DNA of 64,000 bases. Origin: Nissolia schottii. Taxonomy: Eukaryota; Streptophyta; Magnoliopsida; Fabales; Fabaceae. The position numbers and the translations under genes are program-made. The stretch is taken from the NCBI GenBank assembly GCA_003254905.1, contig QANU01058799.1, positions 1 to 64,000 of the forward strand. The letters run 5' to 3'. The notes under the pieces were generated by a model. That model ran no database searches and had not been told where the DNA came from. It saw only the letters and a list, made by a program, of their open reading frames with translations. Positions 46,620 to 59,700 of this stretch are shown here, piece after piece (position 1 is the first letter of the stretch; each line of letters opens with the position of its first letter).

Positions 46620-49600
46620 GGCAACACATTTATTTATTAGAACCCCCTAACATGAAAATGAGACACAGAAAATAATACCTGATTCTTGCTGGACAAAAAT
46701 GGCCAACACATTACTATTAAGTTTTTATTTTAAAAGATAAACCAAATAGTACAAAATCTAAAGATTAGTATACAAGTTATTGACGATAATGGAAGAGAAG
46801 TAGGAGTGCAACTAGAGAATAACAAACAACTAGTATCATTTTGCTTAGCAAAGCCTTTCAACTACACCAATTACTAGAGAATTCAAACACTGGCAGTGTT
46901 TGGTAAGCGTCTTGGGACAGAAAATACGAAGACAATGGATATAGAAACATGTTTGGAGAATGAGACAGAAACATAAAACTTAGAATTACTTTGTCTTAGG
47001 ATAATTTTTCAACTAATTTTTATACATTTAAAAAAGAAAAATACAGAAAGATGTCTGGGACACAAGGGACGCATCTATGCTATACCTCCAAAATGGATGG
47101 ACGCAAGAGACACGCCTTTGTTGTCCCCACGTCTCTGTATTTTCTGTCTCAGGACACTTACCAAATGCTGCCTACTTGACTTGACAAACTAAGGGACTTA
47201 CTCTTTAGGTACTCGTCATATTTTTCAGCTTCATAATCTTCATTATTGAAATATTTGACAGTCTGTAAACATGACAACACCACCAAAAAAAAAAAAAAAA
47301 AATCAACCCCGCATTGGTGTGAAAATAACTACAACAGAATAATCAATCAAAAAATATGCATTAATAACTGATAAGCTCACCTCATAATTAATAAGTGAAT
47401 CAACAACCCTTGTACTAGCATCATTATCAGCCTTGTTCATGACTTTCCTAAACTTAGTCCTCCACTGCAAAAGGCAGGAAACTAAACAGTAAATGAATGC
47501 TACTACCCTAATAACCCTAGCTATCATGAAATTTTAAAACACTCTACTGTGTCATACTAAAGTCCTGATAGGTACTGGTATTAGAGACAAAAGAGAGAGA
47601 GAAAATGCTTGTATATTAGTGTAGCTAGACTAATATCACAGAGATACCAGTAAGCTCAGAAAATAGAAAATGTAGAATGAACAAAGAGAAAATGAAATAA
47701 ACCATTGAGCTTTCAAGGAGGCTCAAGTCCCTCCCTCCAATTCCACTGACTGATTTCCTGACTCCCAATTTCCCCACCCCATTACATGTATTGGCTCCCA
47801 TCTGAGAATCCAGCCAACTATTAGGTGCATCAGGTTTAAGAACTGTTAACCACTTAAATGGTTCATTTAGTCAATGAGTGGTTTTGGTAGAAGTGAAGTG
47901 GCTAAATTTTTATGGCAATGTTCAATCAGTGCAACTATTAGGTGCATCTGGTTGAAGCAGGAAGTTCATAATAAGGAGGTGTCTTTGGCTCTACAGCTAA
48001 TTTGGGATAAGATTTGGCAAATAACTTCTATTTGGTATATATTGGTTTAGGAGGTTTTCTGCGTGTATATATATGCCTCAGCCTCCTCCAAGAGTAGGGA
48101 GGAGAAAAAAAGGAGAAAAGAAGTTCTAGTTTTGCAACTAAAGATCTTCAATCCTGACCATTTTAACCTCAACAGTTTAAATGGTTAAAAGTATTAAAAG
48201 TGAGATAATGTATAAGGCTTCCACAATGCCAGCAAAAAATATGACGAGACCAATAATGAAAATAAGAGAGCACCCAACTACTCCAAACCTCAACATATTA
48301 TATATTTAGATTGGCTCAAGGATTGATACCTGTGTGATAGTCAGTGTGAAAATAACATAAGCAGCAACTGATAGGGAAGTAATCCATGCAAAAGGAGCTC
48401 CAAATTTGTAGGCCAGTATACCTGATACCATAGATATCTGGATGGATACAGCCGAAGTTGTTCAAGAAAAAAAGAAGCAAGAGTTGGGATGAATAAATAA
48501 TTTCGAATATAATTCAAATAAACTCAGACTCCTAGAAGTCACAAGCGAAATCCAATTCCTGATTAATATCTTCTATATTTAATAGTGACCAATATGGACT
48601 TTCATCGTTGACAACAGAGGAATAACTGAGGCATACCTCTAATATGGTGGGTACTACATTGAACACCATAGACGAGAGAATGAAATTTATTGCACGGCTA
48701 CCACGATCAATTATTCTACTTAATGCTCCAGTTTCTCGACTGAAAAAACAATGTCTAGGTCAGAAGCATACATAATAAAATTGTTAAGAATAATGTATGT
48801 GACTTAATGTGTTCAGCCATGTGATAACTATTAAAGTTGATGGCAGAGCGGTTATAGCTTGGCGGCCACTTTTCTCCATGACACCATAGCAGGTGGTGGA
48901 AAAAGCAGTCAGACCGTTTCAAAAAAATAGGGGCAATTATTAGATTCTTCTAGGTTTTATTTCAAAACCCTAATTTCTTTCTACCCCACCATAGCAGCAA
49001 TGTTCTTCCTACCCTCATTCTCCACTAAGTTGTTCATTCAGCATCACCCGTGATACCAGCAGCAGCTCCAGCAATGACCATTTCCAGCAGCATGACACCT
49101 GCCTCTCCCAAATCTGTTAGTGTTTTTCTCCTTTGTTCTCTACTTCTCTACCTCCCTCTTATCTATTCTCTGTTGTCACTTCTCTGTCACCAACACTACT
49201 TAGTTGAAGTTAGTTGATGACAGATGAAGTTAGTGGTAACATCCATCAGGTTCGTTAGAGAGTTATTGTCAGATGTAGATGCTGAGAACTACAATTAATT
49301 CATGAATCCTATGTAAACCTGATATTGATTCAGTTGAATAAAAATGAGACCAGTAGATTTTGAATCACAGAATTTAAATCAGTCATTTAACAGTCACAAG
49401 ACATCTCAACCCAAAAGAAAATGTAAGCTCAGCTAAGAACAAGGATAGATGGAACTTTCCAAACTCTCTTTCAAGGAGTAAACAAAAAATTGTCAAAATC
49501 AAACTTTGGAATTGCATTGGCAATTTGGTACATATAATGTAGAAAAGACAAGATTTCTTGCAGAAAGTTCTTTAACTTCCTCTCTAGTATTCTTGATTCC

Positions 49601-52358
49601 TCACAGGTTCTATAAATCTCTTCACCAACCATAAACTTGCTATGAATGACAATCCTGGGGTTTATTTATTTTCTTTTCTAAATTAAGCAGATTATTCTTA
49701 AAAAAACCCAAGGGTAAATAAATACAGTTTGCGCTACTGTCCATTTAGTTTTATAAAAGCATAGTAGCAGATCAATGTAAACATATTCATAGAAAAAACT
49801 TTATTATTCCTCAACGTGGCCAAAGCTATACCTTAGATGATATCGAAGGTCAAGGTCATGCAAATGTGAAAAGACCTGCAAAAGACAGATATTAACCTAG
49901 ATTGAGTATCTTAACATCAAGAAAAACAATGAGGTATGACTTTAAAAGGAAAAACAAATCTGTTCAAAACAGGAATCTAATCCAAATCTATGAACCGATT
50001 AATACAAGCAGATGTACTGAAAACACTTCTCCTTATCAGGTCTCTCTGAAGGGATGATGAAATGACCTTCTAAAACCATTAAAGCATCATACCTTCCTCG
50101 ATACTAATCGAATTGTTCGCAGTGCTACGTTAGAAAACACCGCAGTCCGCAGTTCTGCCACAATAAGTAGCAAATGAGTCATGAAAAATCAAGCCTTGTC
50201 AAGAGTGTAAATGCAACTGTCCTGAATCCTGATGGAGGACACAGGCAGTAGATTGATGACTAATAAGTGTTTGAAAGCCAATTTTGGCTCTCCTCACATG
50301 CCAAATAATGGGGATCCTTTTCAGTATATTTACATTTTTGGGGCATTTAAGTTATATTTTCAGTATTTTGTTGTCTTCTTGGAAGACCATGATATGAGAA
50401 ATTATTGTGCTTATTCTTTGTGTGTTCTAAGGTCATGCTTTGATGTTTAAGTGATATTCTTAATTATTTAGGAAGCAGATATAGACCTCTTCTATTGGTA
50501 CATAGTGGATGAGGACTTTATTAGTAACGATTGTGGAATAAGTCATAGGATGTCTATGTTGAACAACTGTTTTGATTTATACCAGACCTAATGTACAGTG
50601 TTCTGATAACTCCGCATCTTTAAGGGTGTCTCTTTGGTTCCAATTTGCTTTCGGATGGGGTTATGTTGTTAACTTCTCTCTGCCCTCTCGAATATGCAGA
50701 GGGACTGGGCAGCCCTGCTGGACTCAAGTTCCCTACGTTTCTTTTCTTTTCTTTTGTTTTTGTGTTGTAGTCGTTTAGACTCTTTTTTCATTTCTTGAGG
50801 ATATTTGTTTAGACTCTTTTTTCATTTCTTGAGGATATACCTAATCCACAGCCGTAATCAACCTACTTCTCTCCCCTTTAGTAATGCTTCAGTCTCTATT
50901 TGTATTAAAAGATGACTTGAAGTTAAATCATTAATATAAATATAGGTCCAATGAGTATAAAATATCACTTCAAACACTACTTGCTTTTGAGAAGCCAAGA
51001 TATTATTACATTTTAGAATCATAAAGTCTGTCAATTCCACCCCCATAATATTAAAATAAGTATTACTGCCCTAAGTGATCAGAAAAAAGCTTAAATAAAC
51101 AGCACATTCAACAGGTGGACAAGTATTGTAACAATCACTTCATAAGCTCATTTAAATACCATTGAAAGCAGAAGCTCCCGTGCGTGCAATCCCATATCCA
51201 ATCAACACAGCCACTGGTGTAGCAAAAAGAGCCACTGCAGCCGAATTTGCAGCCGTAAAAGAAGCAAGAGCATCAGCATTGCCCGTGGCAGTTGTCAACC
51301 AATCGACTGCAAGCTTGAACAAGAAAGGGACCTGAACATTCAAAACCTGAAGAACCAAAAAAGTGCATCAACCATTAGACTGAGCAGCAGGGACCAAATG
51401 CCAATGACAGACACAATGATTAGCATCACCAAGTTAACCACAACACAATAAAACAAGCAACCAGGTCACCTGACCTTAGCCCCAACAAGAAAACCCAAAG
51501 CAGCAACAACCCGAAACCGAAACTCAAGATTATCTTTCATCCACAGGTAACTGGCAAGCGTGCGAAGGATCTTCATATCCGCAACTTGTCCCTCCTGAGA
51601 TAACTTAGCAATGTTAGGAGCAATTTTCTGGTTAGGGGTAGTCTCACTCTTCTTAGAGGCAGTTCCATCATCACTTTTAGTTGAAGTTGAGAAAAATGAT
51701 CTTCCATCCACCGTTGAACTCTGCTCCACACAATTCCCCAACCACAATCATCATCAAAGCCGTTGAATCAATCACAACTCACAAGTATATGTTAAAGACA
51801 ATAGTAAAATTACATTTTAGCACCACAAAGTATCCATTCTTAACAGATAGGACTCTCAAAGAATCACATATACATTAGCCCATGTAGCAAACTTTAGTGT
51901 TTAACACATTAATCTCTCTCAAGAACTAATGTATATATGATTTGTTTTTCTTTGAGGGACTAATCTACGCTAAAAGTGTGGTTTTACTCTTCAAAACAAA
52001 AAGGAGAGGCATTTTAACGAACAGGTTGTAGTATATAAGGTCTGGTTACTCTGCCATGTAGAGAAGGAGAAGAATTTGATGAGGGAGAGGAAGGTGATGA
52101 ATCAGAGAGGAACCCCTTTATAGCAAAAAGCAAACTTGGGCATGTTCTGCGTTGTTGTCGTTGTTGCTGAATCAAGCTGGTTCCAAAACCGCAACCTCTG
52201 TTGCCGATTCTACCGCGAATTGGGAAGCTGCAGATGCCAGAAGCAGTTAAGAGAAACCGAACTCGATTGCCACTAACGCTAGGAGAACCCAAAGCACTGC
52301 TGGAACTGGCATCGCGTTGGAGAAGTTGCCTCGAAGCAGAAGCAGCAGCGGCAAGCAT
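40260..52358 (-). CDS. ABCB25: Mitochondrial half-size ABC transporter, ABCB25/ATM3 type
   Basis: Inner-membrane exporter of the ATM family. It is thought to carry a glutathione-linked sulfur compound out of mitochondria for cytosolic Fe-S assembly and Moco synthesis. Twenty GT-AG exons, right to left: 52050-52358, 51475-51720, 51160-51346, 50093-50154, 49832-49875, 48637-48739, 48330-48437, 47381-47464, 47202-47262, 45919-46064, 45622-45738, 45087-45172, 44345-44433, 43783-43838, 43033-43113, 42890-42955, 42693-42785, 42475-42539, 40860-40995 and 40260-40403. They total 2,283 bp, giving 760 aa; Arabidopsis ATM3 is 728 aa. Residues 1-110 are Ser/Arg-rich, a transit peptide. The six-helix membrane domain follows. 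The Walker A motif GTSGSGKS is at 543-550, split by an intron. The signature LSGGE is at 647-651, Walker B ends in DE at 671-672 and the H-loop His is at 703. All key residues are intact. Confidence 0.95.
41927..42307. mobile_element. Harbinger/Tourist-like MITE, copy 2, in ABCB25 intron 18
   Basis: A 381 bp element with ends CCCTTTGCTAGGAT and ATCCAAGCAAAGGT, and TTA duplications at 41924-41926 and 42308-42310. Its GAAAATGAGAAGAAAAG and CTCATTTTCTTTTCAC flanking arms match copy 1 at 27815-28212. The intron's splice sites are unaffected. Confidence 0.7.
46579..46616. repeat. (AT)n microsatellite in ABCB25 intron 9
   Basis: About 19 AT units. Confidence 0.95.
46892..47173. mobile_element. MITE in ABCB25 intron 9
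   Basis: The left end GGCAGTGTTTGGTAAGCGTC and the reverse complement of the right end, GGCAGCATTTGGTAAGTGTC, start inverted repeats of about 42 bp that continue into GACAGAAAATAC. The flanks show a possible 3 bp ACT duplication. The ends resemble the element at 17591-17972, so both may belong to one superfamily. The body is AT-rich with no coding frame. Confidence 0.7.
47840..49330. other. Long ABCB25 introns with unclassified insertions
   Basis: Between exons 8 and 7 (47840-48290), and between exons 6 and 5 (48830-49300), GC-richer, non-conserved stretches differ from the AT-rich intron background. 48960-49170 is pyrimidine-rich and carries CAGCAGCAGCTCCAGCAATG. I recognise no element ends or protein domain in either stretch. 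Confidence 0.3.
50220..50850. other. Unclassified insertion in ABCB25 intron 3
   Basis: An exact 31 bp direct repeat (core TTTAGACTCTTTTTTCATTT, then CTTGAGGATAT) occurs at 50774-50805 and 50808-50838. The stretch has no conserved frame. It looks like inserted DNA but its class is unknown. Confidence 0.3.
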
Positions 52359-55300
52359 TTTTCCCTTTCCTTATTTATTCCGACAACCATAAAGTTTGAA
52401 ACTTTGTTTCTGTTCTGAAAATGGGTTGAAGCCAAAAACGAAGAAATACGTGATTAATCAATGGAGTTTTTGAGGTTTATCCGGCTTTGGATGGGTAATT
52501 TCAAAACCCTAATTGAATTGATTATTGATAAGAGTGTTGTGTAGAATGTGACTAGTTCAAAAGAAGAACTACTGAACTAGGAATTGAAACGAGCGAGAGG
52601 GAGGGAGGGAGGGAGAGAGTGTTTATGTTTGCGTTTGGGCTTTTCTAGTTTCGTACGTCACTTCATTTCAGAAGTTAACAATGCTTTCTAAATGCCCCCT
52701 TTCCCATTCTGTGAGCCAAGTTCATGCTTGCTGTTGACATTCATTTTACATGTGATGATGATCTTTTTTTTAATTCTTTTTGCAATGATGATCTTTTTGC
52801 AATGGTCTTTTTGGTAGGTCAAATTTGATTCGTACAAGTTTAAAAAATTTTCCATACGTGGGAATTGAACTTGGCACCCTTAAGTTTGGAGTTAAGAAGC
52901 ACCAACACTGACATAGACACACAACACGATTGGACAGGTGACATATTAACCCACTAATTTTAAAATTTTATAGGATACGACATAACATATATAGGTGTAA
53001 AATTAAATATTTATAATAATATTCTAATACTTTCATTGATATCAAACTACTAATTTTTAATATTTTTCAAATTCTTTTCAAAATATATAGAACATTCAAG
53101 ATATTTTCATGTGTCAATACTTGTTAATTTTCTAAGTATTCATATAATTATAAATATTTAATATTTAAAATATTTTTTACTCGGACATGGTACAGACGCA
53201 ACTCAAAAAATGTTCAGATATAGCTTGTATACACTTGGACACGACTAATTATGAATTTTTTATTTGGATACTTTCAAACACGTACGACACCTGTGTTGGG
53301 CGAGTGTCTTCATATGTTAATGTCTATTATATGTCAGACACGGAGACACGACAATCTCATGAAATGTCTGTGCTTCCTAGGTTTGGAGGTTACCCTTGCC
53401 ATCAAGTTAACACATCATTTTGATTATATGATTCAATATATATAATATATACTTAAATATGTTAAGCTGTTATTTATTTTTATCATTTTATTGTATTTAT
53501 TTAAAGTTTAATATACTTTAATATATTTATTTAATTATATCTAGTTCAGCAAGTGATCCAATGACTCACTAGTTAAACCAGTGATCTGAAGGGGTGACTA
53601 GGTCGAGCCCCGAGTCGGGTTTAATAACTATGGGCCCAGTAGGCTTTTTTTATTGCCTATGACCTGACCTATTTAGCTTCAAATGCTTTTTTAAAAGTCT
53701 TGACCTAACTTGTTTTTCATATGGGCTAGGCCTTAAACTAGTTGGGCCAAAAGCCCTCGACTGACAATCTAGCCTATTTCCACCCTTAATTGTTGTTTCC
53801 ACATTTGACATATTATGAACATTGACACAGAAAGACACTTGTTCGATACACTGTTTCACATTTCTGAAAGTGTCCAAATGAAAAGTAAATGATCGAATGT
53901 GTTCAGGCGTGTATGGGAGTGTATCCGAAAGTTCTCAAGTTGTGGCTAGGTCTTACCTCAGTAAAAAATGTTTTAAGTACAAAATAATTTACATTAATAT
54001 GGACTCTTAACAAATTAGTAAGCGTAGACATAAGAAACTATGTATAATGCATCATATATATATAAAATGTATTAAAAATTAATTTGACATCAATAAAAAT
54101 ATCAAGATATTATTGCAAATCTTAAATTTTATATGTTTGACGTGTTTTCAAACAGAGGAAGAGAAGAAAAAGAAGCGCTTTTAGAGGTTATATGTTGTTG
54201 AGAGTTTTAATTTAGGCGTGGGAAGATTTTGAAACCCCAAAATTCTTCATACTCATCGTTTTCCTAAACCTCTTTCTTCCATTCTCCTTCCTCGTCCTCT
54301 CCCATGGTGTCTTCCATTTTGTTTCCCTCCAAACTTACAAAGTCTTAAAGGATCATGTACACTAGACATTGCTATTATGCGGGACATTACTTTTGCGAGA
54401 CATTAATTTTTGTTTTTAAAAGATTAGTGACATCATTAAATTATGAAAAGACTAATTTCTATTTCACGTTAGTTCACTCATTAATTTTTGTGAAGAAATT
54501 ATTAATAATTAGTGCATGATGTGTCATATTATATAACGATATGACATGCTATTTATCGAAATAACTTTAAATTAATCTTCAAATAGAGTTAGGACATTAA
54601 TTTATTCTTCAAAAGAAATAAAATTAAAATTTTTAAGATCCAAATTGATGTCTCCCAACTCTTTTAAAAATCAATACCCAATAAATATTTTTAGAATCAA
54701 TAAAATGTCCATCTTAATGAATAACATGATACATTATGTAATAATGTGATATAAAAAATAACTTTCTTTATAGATAATTTGGACTAATGTAAAGTAAAAA
54801 AAATTTAATTTTTTAGGATCAAGTTGATTAATAAATATTGAGAATCAAATTATTGTCTTAAATTCTTTCAAATACCAATTTAAAGTTTTACTCAAAATAT
54901 AACCATAAGAAGGTTATATAGGTTTTTTTTTAAAAAAAAAAAACAAAAGAAAAGAAAATCACTTCATTCCGCCGATTGTACAAAACTTCTAAACAATTAA
55001 AAGATATATATGTTAGCCGTTCTCTTCTTTCTCCCAAATCTAACTAGAGTTGTGTGTAGAGAGAGAAGGAAAGTGAGGGAAACTGGAAAAGACTTCGAGA
55101 GATTTTATCATGTTTTAAAGTTTTAAATTTGAGGAATAAAAGGTATTTGGAGATTTTTGGAAAAAGAAATAAAAAAAAATCCTCAATGTCTTTCATGGTC
55201 CTCACTTTCTAGTTCCCAAACAAGGACAACATAAACCATCAAAGAGAATTTACAGCAAGATCTTTTTGTTGGTCAGGGACGATCCTTTATTGTTGGAGGT

Positions 55301-56731
55301 AAATGATGGGACTATCTTGCATAATTTGATTGAAGAGAGATTCATCCCACCTGTTGAATATCAATCTCATCATCTTTTTGTCTAATAAAATATTGATATA
55401 TGTTACTCTTTAATATATATATATATNTATATTTTTTTTCTCTTTTAGTGAAGAGTGGTTGGTGGATGGTGAAGAGTTTATTTTTAATAATAACAAACTA
55501 CGATTGATTGTTTCCGTACTTTGATTGGATTTATCATTTCTTGGAATAAGAGCAGTTTTAAAAAATTTAGATGAGAATATACAAACATAAATAATTAATT
55601 AAAAATCAGTTTTACGTTGCCATTTTTCTTTATCTACGTTTAACATGTGTTATTATTATTTTATATTCATGATTTATATTAAAAAGATTAAAATTTTATA
55701 TGAAGTTTTTAAAGACTAAAATATTTAGTAGAAAATACTCATAATACAAGATATTAAAATGAGTGTTTCATAAATAAGTTATTTTTTATAATTTTTTTAA
55801 AAAAATGGGACTATGGTGAAGATCAAAAATGATTCCTTCTAATGTAGAGAAGAGTTGTATTTTTTGTCATTTGATATCTTTTATGATGCAATGCTGAGAC
55901 AACTAATACTGTAACAATAGTGATGCCAAAAGTAAAATTCAAAGAAAGACCATTAATAAAGATGCTCTAAACTCAATTCCGTTGAGTTTGCTTACTTTTG
56001 AAAGCACATGGCTGTGAGAGAGACTTTGAAGTTGATGAAGAACACTAAGTTGGAGAAAAGATATGATAGAACGAGAAGTTATAGAATATCAATTATTCAG
56101 AATAACTTCATGATAATCAAACTTACAAAAGTGAAAAATCCACCCTAATAAAACTCACAATCAACCCCAAACATTTGTAAATATAATTATTCTGAAGTTG
56201 TCCCAAATAATTATCACCCTATCATTACTTGGGAAAAAAAAGGTTCCTGGTATACTACTATATCTGCCACAACCATGAATGATACACACTCGAGATTTAA
56301 ATTTGTAAGAGAACCAACCTTTCATCCAAACACGGTATTCATGAAATTCTATTTAACCAAAAGAATTGCAATTGATTTCCAGTAATGACATCTCTAGATA
56401 AGAAAGCAAATTGACTTCTCTGAACTCAAAAAAAATAATAATAATAATAAACAGCTGAATCAAACACAATAACTCCTAACAAGACTGCCTTATAAAACCT
56501 ACTCTACCTTTTCAACTTTTGATACAAATACAAAAAACCTATTCTTCGGTGAGTTTACTGCACATGTACAACCAATAAATAACAATCATCCTAGTTAACT
56601 GTACAACATCTTTAACAGTGATGCACATGATAGAAAGCTTGCTGGTAAGTTGTAAGCTAGACACATCCTATCTGCCAAAATCATTCATCCTGCTGGAGCG
56701 ATTGGCTGTAATTAATCCAAAAAGGAAAATG
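52359..56731. other. Intergenic region between ABCB25 and MAU2
   Basis: The first few hundred bases hold the ABCB25 leader and promoter (minus strand), including a GA-rich tract GAGGGAGGGAGGGAGGGAG near 52598-52616. From 52850 to 53960 there are repeats (separate entry). From 54000 to 56730 the DNA is AT-rich with an N at 55427 inside a TA tract. No gene is visible. The 3' end of MAU2 transcripts falls at the right edge. Confidence 0.45.
53246..53900. repeat. Inverted pair of a GTGTC-rich dispersed repeat
   Basis: 53260-53345 (ATTTGGATACTTTCA ... GAGTGTCTTCATATGTTAAT ... ATATGTCAGA) matches the reverse complement of 53800-53885 (ATTTGGACACTTTCA ... AAGTGTCTTTCTGTGTCAAT ... ATATGTCAAA). A GGGCC/TAGGCCT-rich, probably MITE-derived, stretch at 53630-53770 lies between. 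A related GTGTCCGAGTTTG-like sequence occurs at about 16990-17170. Confidence 0.5.
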
Positions 56732-59700
56732 CTAAATTTTCCGTTTTCCACGTCTTCTGGTGTCTACATCAACAAGCCTTGTCGATGATGGAGCAGGTGC
56801 TGACAGACCAATAGATTCTGGGATATCAAGATTGACTCCCATAGTTGGGTCTGCCATTGCGCGCTTGATGTCCGAACCATTTAATTGTTGAACCTCGAAT
56901 CTTACTTGGTCAATCTGGCAATTAAAATAGTGAAGCAAACATTAACTGTAAATTCAAACACATACTGCAAACTGTTCCTTAGTCGAGATGGACTTACTAT
57001 TTCCATATGATTAGTGGATGCATGCGCATCAGCAAGCCTCTTTTGCAATTCTTCTAATTTTTTATTCTGATACTCAGCATTCTCCATTTCATTCCCCTTT
57101 TCCTCTAATTCTTTATACAAAGCTGCAGGAGCCAAGTGGAGAGTACAACTAAGGATGATAGACAAAAAGGACAGAACATAAAAAAGAAGATACAACAAGC
57201 AACATCAATACAATGGTCCCAAACCAGTATGATATTCAGACAACACCCTTTAGAACGAGTCAGGTTTATATGTATATATGTTTAGGACCAGTCTCCATTG
57301 GTCTGGGTAATTTCCCGGACCAAGTTGGTCCTTGAATCAACACCATTCAAAAATTAATCAATGGCTAAAATTTTATCTACAAAATAATTACATAATAAAT
57401 TATATTAATATTTTATAATATTTTTATTTAATTTACCAATTTTACCCTTACTAATATTTATTAATTTCCTACTCCTTTTCTTGCTCATTCTCCGGCACCT
57501 CCCTCCCAAAGCCACTACCAGAGTTGCCGGAGTCGATGTAGTTGCCGCCAGAGTCACTGCCGTAGATGACGGGGCTCCTCTGTACCATCGACCCTCCATT
57601 GACGGAACACGTCGGTGCCAACTTGCCCTTGCCTCTGGCTACCACTTCGGTCATAGCTCCAACCACCACCATTTCCTTTTCCCCCACCGCCCCCTTCATT
57701 GTTTTTGCACACCCGAAATTGACCTGATCGAGAGCAGCTCCGAGGTCGCTCCTTCCAGCAGTCACCAACCTCCCAATGATATGAACAGATCCAAGCTAAA
57801 AGTAAAAGAAAAAAAATAAAGCAATCAAGCATCTACAATCATCCCATTATCTAAACTTTAACAAATCCAAGCCACATATATTTAGATTGACAAAATAGAA
57901 CAGATCCAAGCCAAAATCCACCACTTCAACACAATCATCATCAACTAGTGGCAATGTCAAAATTCACCGCTCCAAGCCTTTAATCCTTTGGGAGTGTGTC
58001 CAATTTCACCACATATATTTCAAAACTTTCCACAAATTTCCTTAGCCCTTGCCAAAAGCAAGAAAGGACCAAAATTAGAAAAAGGGCAACCTGAGAAGTT
58101 AAAGAGAGAGAAAAGGGGGAACCAGAGAAAATAGGAGACGGTGAGATTGGCAATGATGGCAGAAAGTATTTGGTGGTGCGCAGGTAGGGGCGGCACCAAC
58201 AGATTTGGGGGTGGAGGTGTCGCCGACATCGGGGCAAAAGTAGTTGCAATTGCAGTGGGGGCGGCGGGTGTGGGAAGGAGGTATGAGAGCAGACAAAAGA
58301 GAGAATTATGAGGGACAAAATGATAATTTTACTATCTCTTTGCAATATAATATTACCTGGACCATTTTAGTGACTAACTTGACTTGGTCCAGAGAAGAAT
58401 GCTCCATGTTTATGTGCGTGTGTATATACATGTGTGTAGAAAGAAGCCAGGGAGAGAGTAAATTGTTTGGTAATTATGTTGAAGTTTTAAGCACACCCTA
58501 ATTATACTAAACTAGCAAACTGCAGGCAGGCACTTTGTGGCTGCTAATGTTGAAACCACAAATGATAACTGCACACACTTGTTTAAGAGACGGAAAGGGT
58601 AATTAGGGGATAAAAATGTGGCCAAGAGAAGTTGAATTGCTCCAGCAGCTTTATTTAGGAAGAAGATAAGACACCACAGGTCTAATTCTCGATCCCTATA
58701 ATTCACAAGAAGAAAATGCCCCAAAAATGTACTGTTAAAAATAATTTATGTTAATGATTGTAAATGATTTGATTTGATTTAATTATAATCTTTTAAATAT
58801 TTAATTGATTGTAATTTATCTTTTGGCCATTGGGTTTTCAACCTATAAATAGGCTCACCCTCCATTGTAATTCACAACTCTCATAAGATCGTTATTTCTT
58901 GTTCTCTATATTTTCTCTGTAATCTTTATTGTGTCCTTTTACTCGTTCACTCAAGATGTTTAACATTGTTAAGAATAATATATATTATATTTGATTTGAT
59001 TTGATATACATTATGTTTGATTAGATTTGATTGTGATTTGTTTTTGGCCGTTGAGTTTTGGCCGTTGTGTTTTTAGCCTATAAATAGGCCCACCTGCTAT
59101 TGTAAATCATCTCAGATACAACAACTCTCTGATAATACAATTGTTATTTCTCTGTTATCTATCTTTCTCCTAGATTTTTGGTATCCCATTTATCTGTTTT
59201 TCCACAATGTTTAACATGGTATCAAAGCCATGGCATCCTCTGTGAGCAATCTCGTCTCTGCCACCTCCACCTCCGCTGCTACTCCTCCATTCTCTCCCCT
59301 GACTCCTCCGAGAAGAACCCCGAGCGCGTCCTCGACATCTGTCGCGCCGCCTCCCTCACCTAGGACTTCCACCTCGACCGCATCGTCTTCTCCATCGTCG
59401 TCTCCAAGCTCTCATTTTCTCCAACAAAGTCGCCACCCGCGACTCCTCCAAAGTCTCCGTATGTTGCATATCGCTGCCTCTGTGCAGTCTTCGATGTTGC
59501 CTAACGCTGCCTCTGTGCAGTCTTCGTATGTTGCTTATCGCTGCCTCTATGTATTCTCCGATGTTGCCTAATGCTGCCTCTGTGCATTCTCCGTCTGTTG
59601 CCTATCACTGCCTCCGTGCAGTCTCCGATGTTGCCTATTGCTGCTTCTGTGCAGTCCCCAATGTTTTCCAGACAAATCCTTGGCCCCGCTCTTTTTTTTC

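Noticed and set aside
57481..57819. 112-codon plus-strand frame in the MAU2 intron
   Set aside because: It is within the GC-rich mobile element, other frames on the opposite strand are equally open, and there is no recognised product.
58962..58966. Separate target duplication for LTR1-internal-LTR2 nested in LTR0
   Set aside because: The five bases before LTR1 (AACAT) do not match those after LTR2 (TGTAC). Only the outer pair matches.
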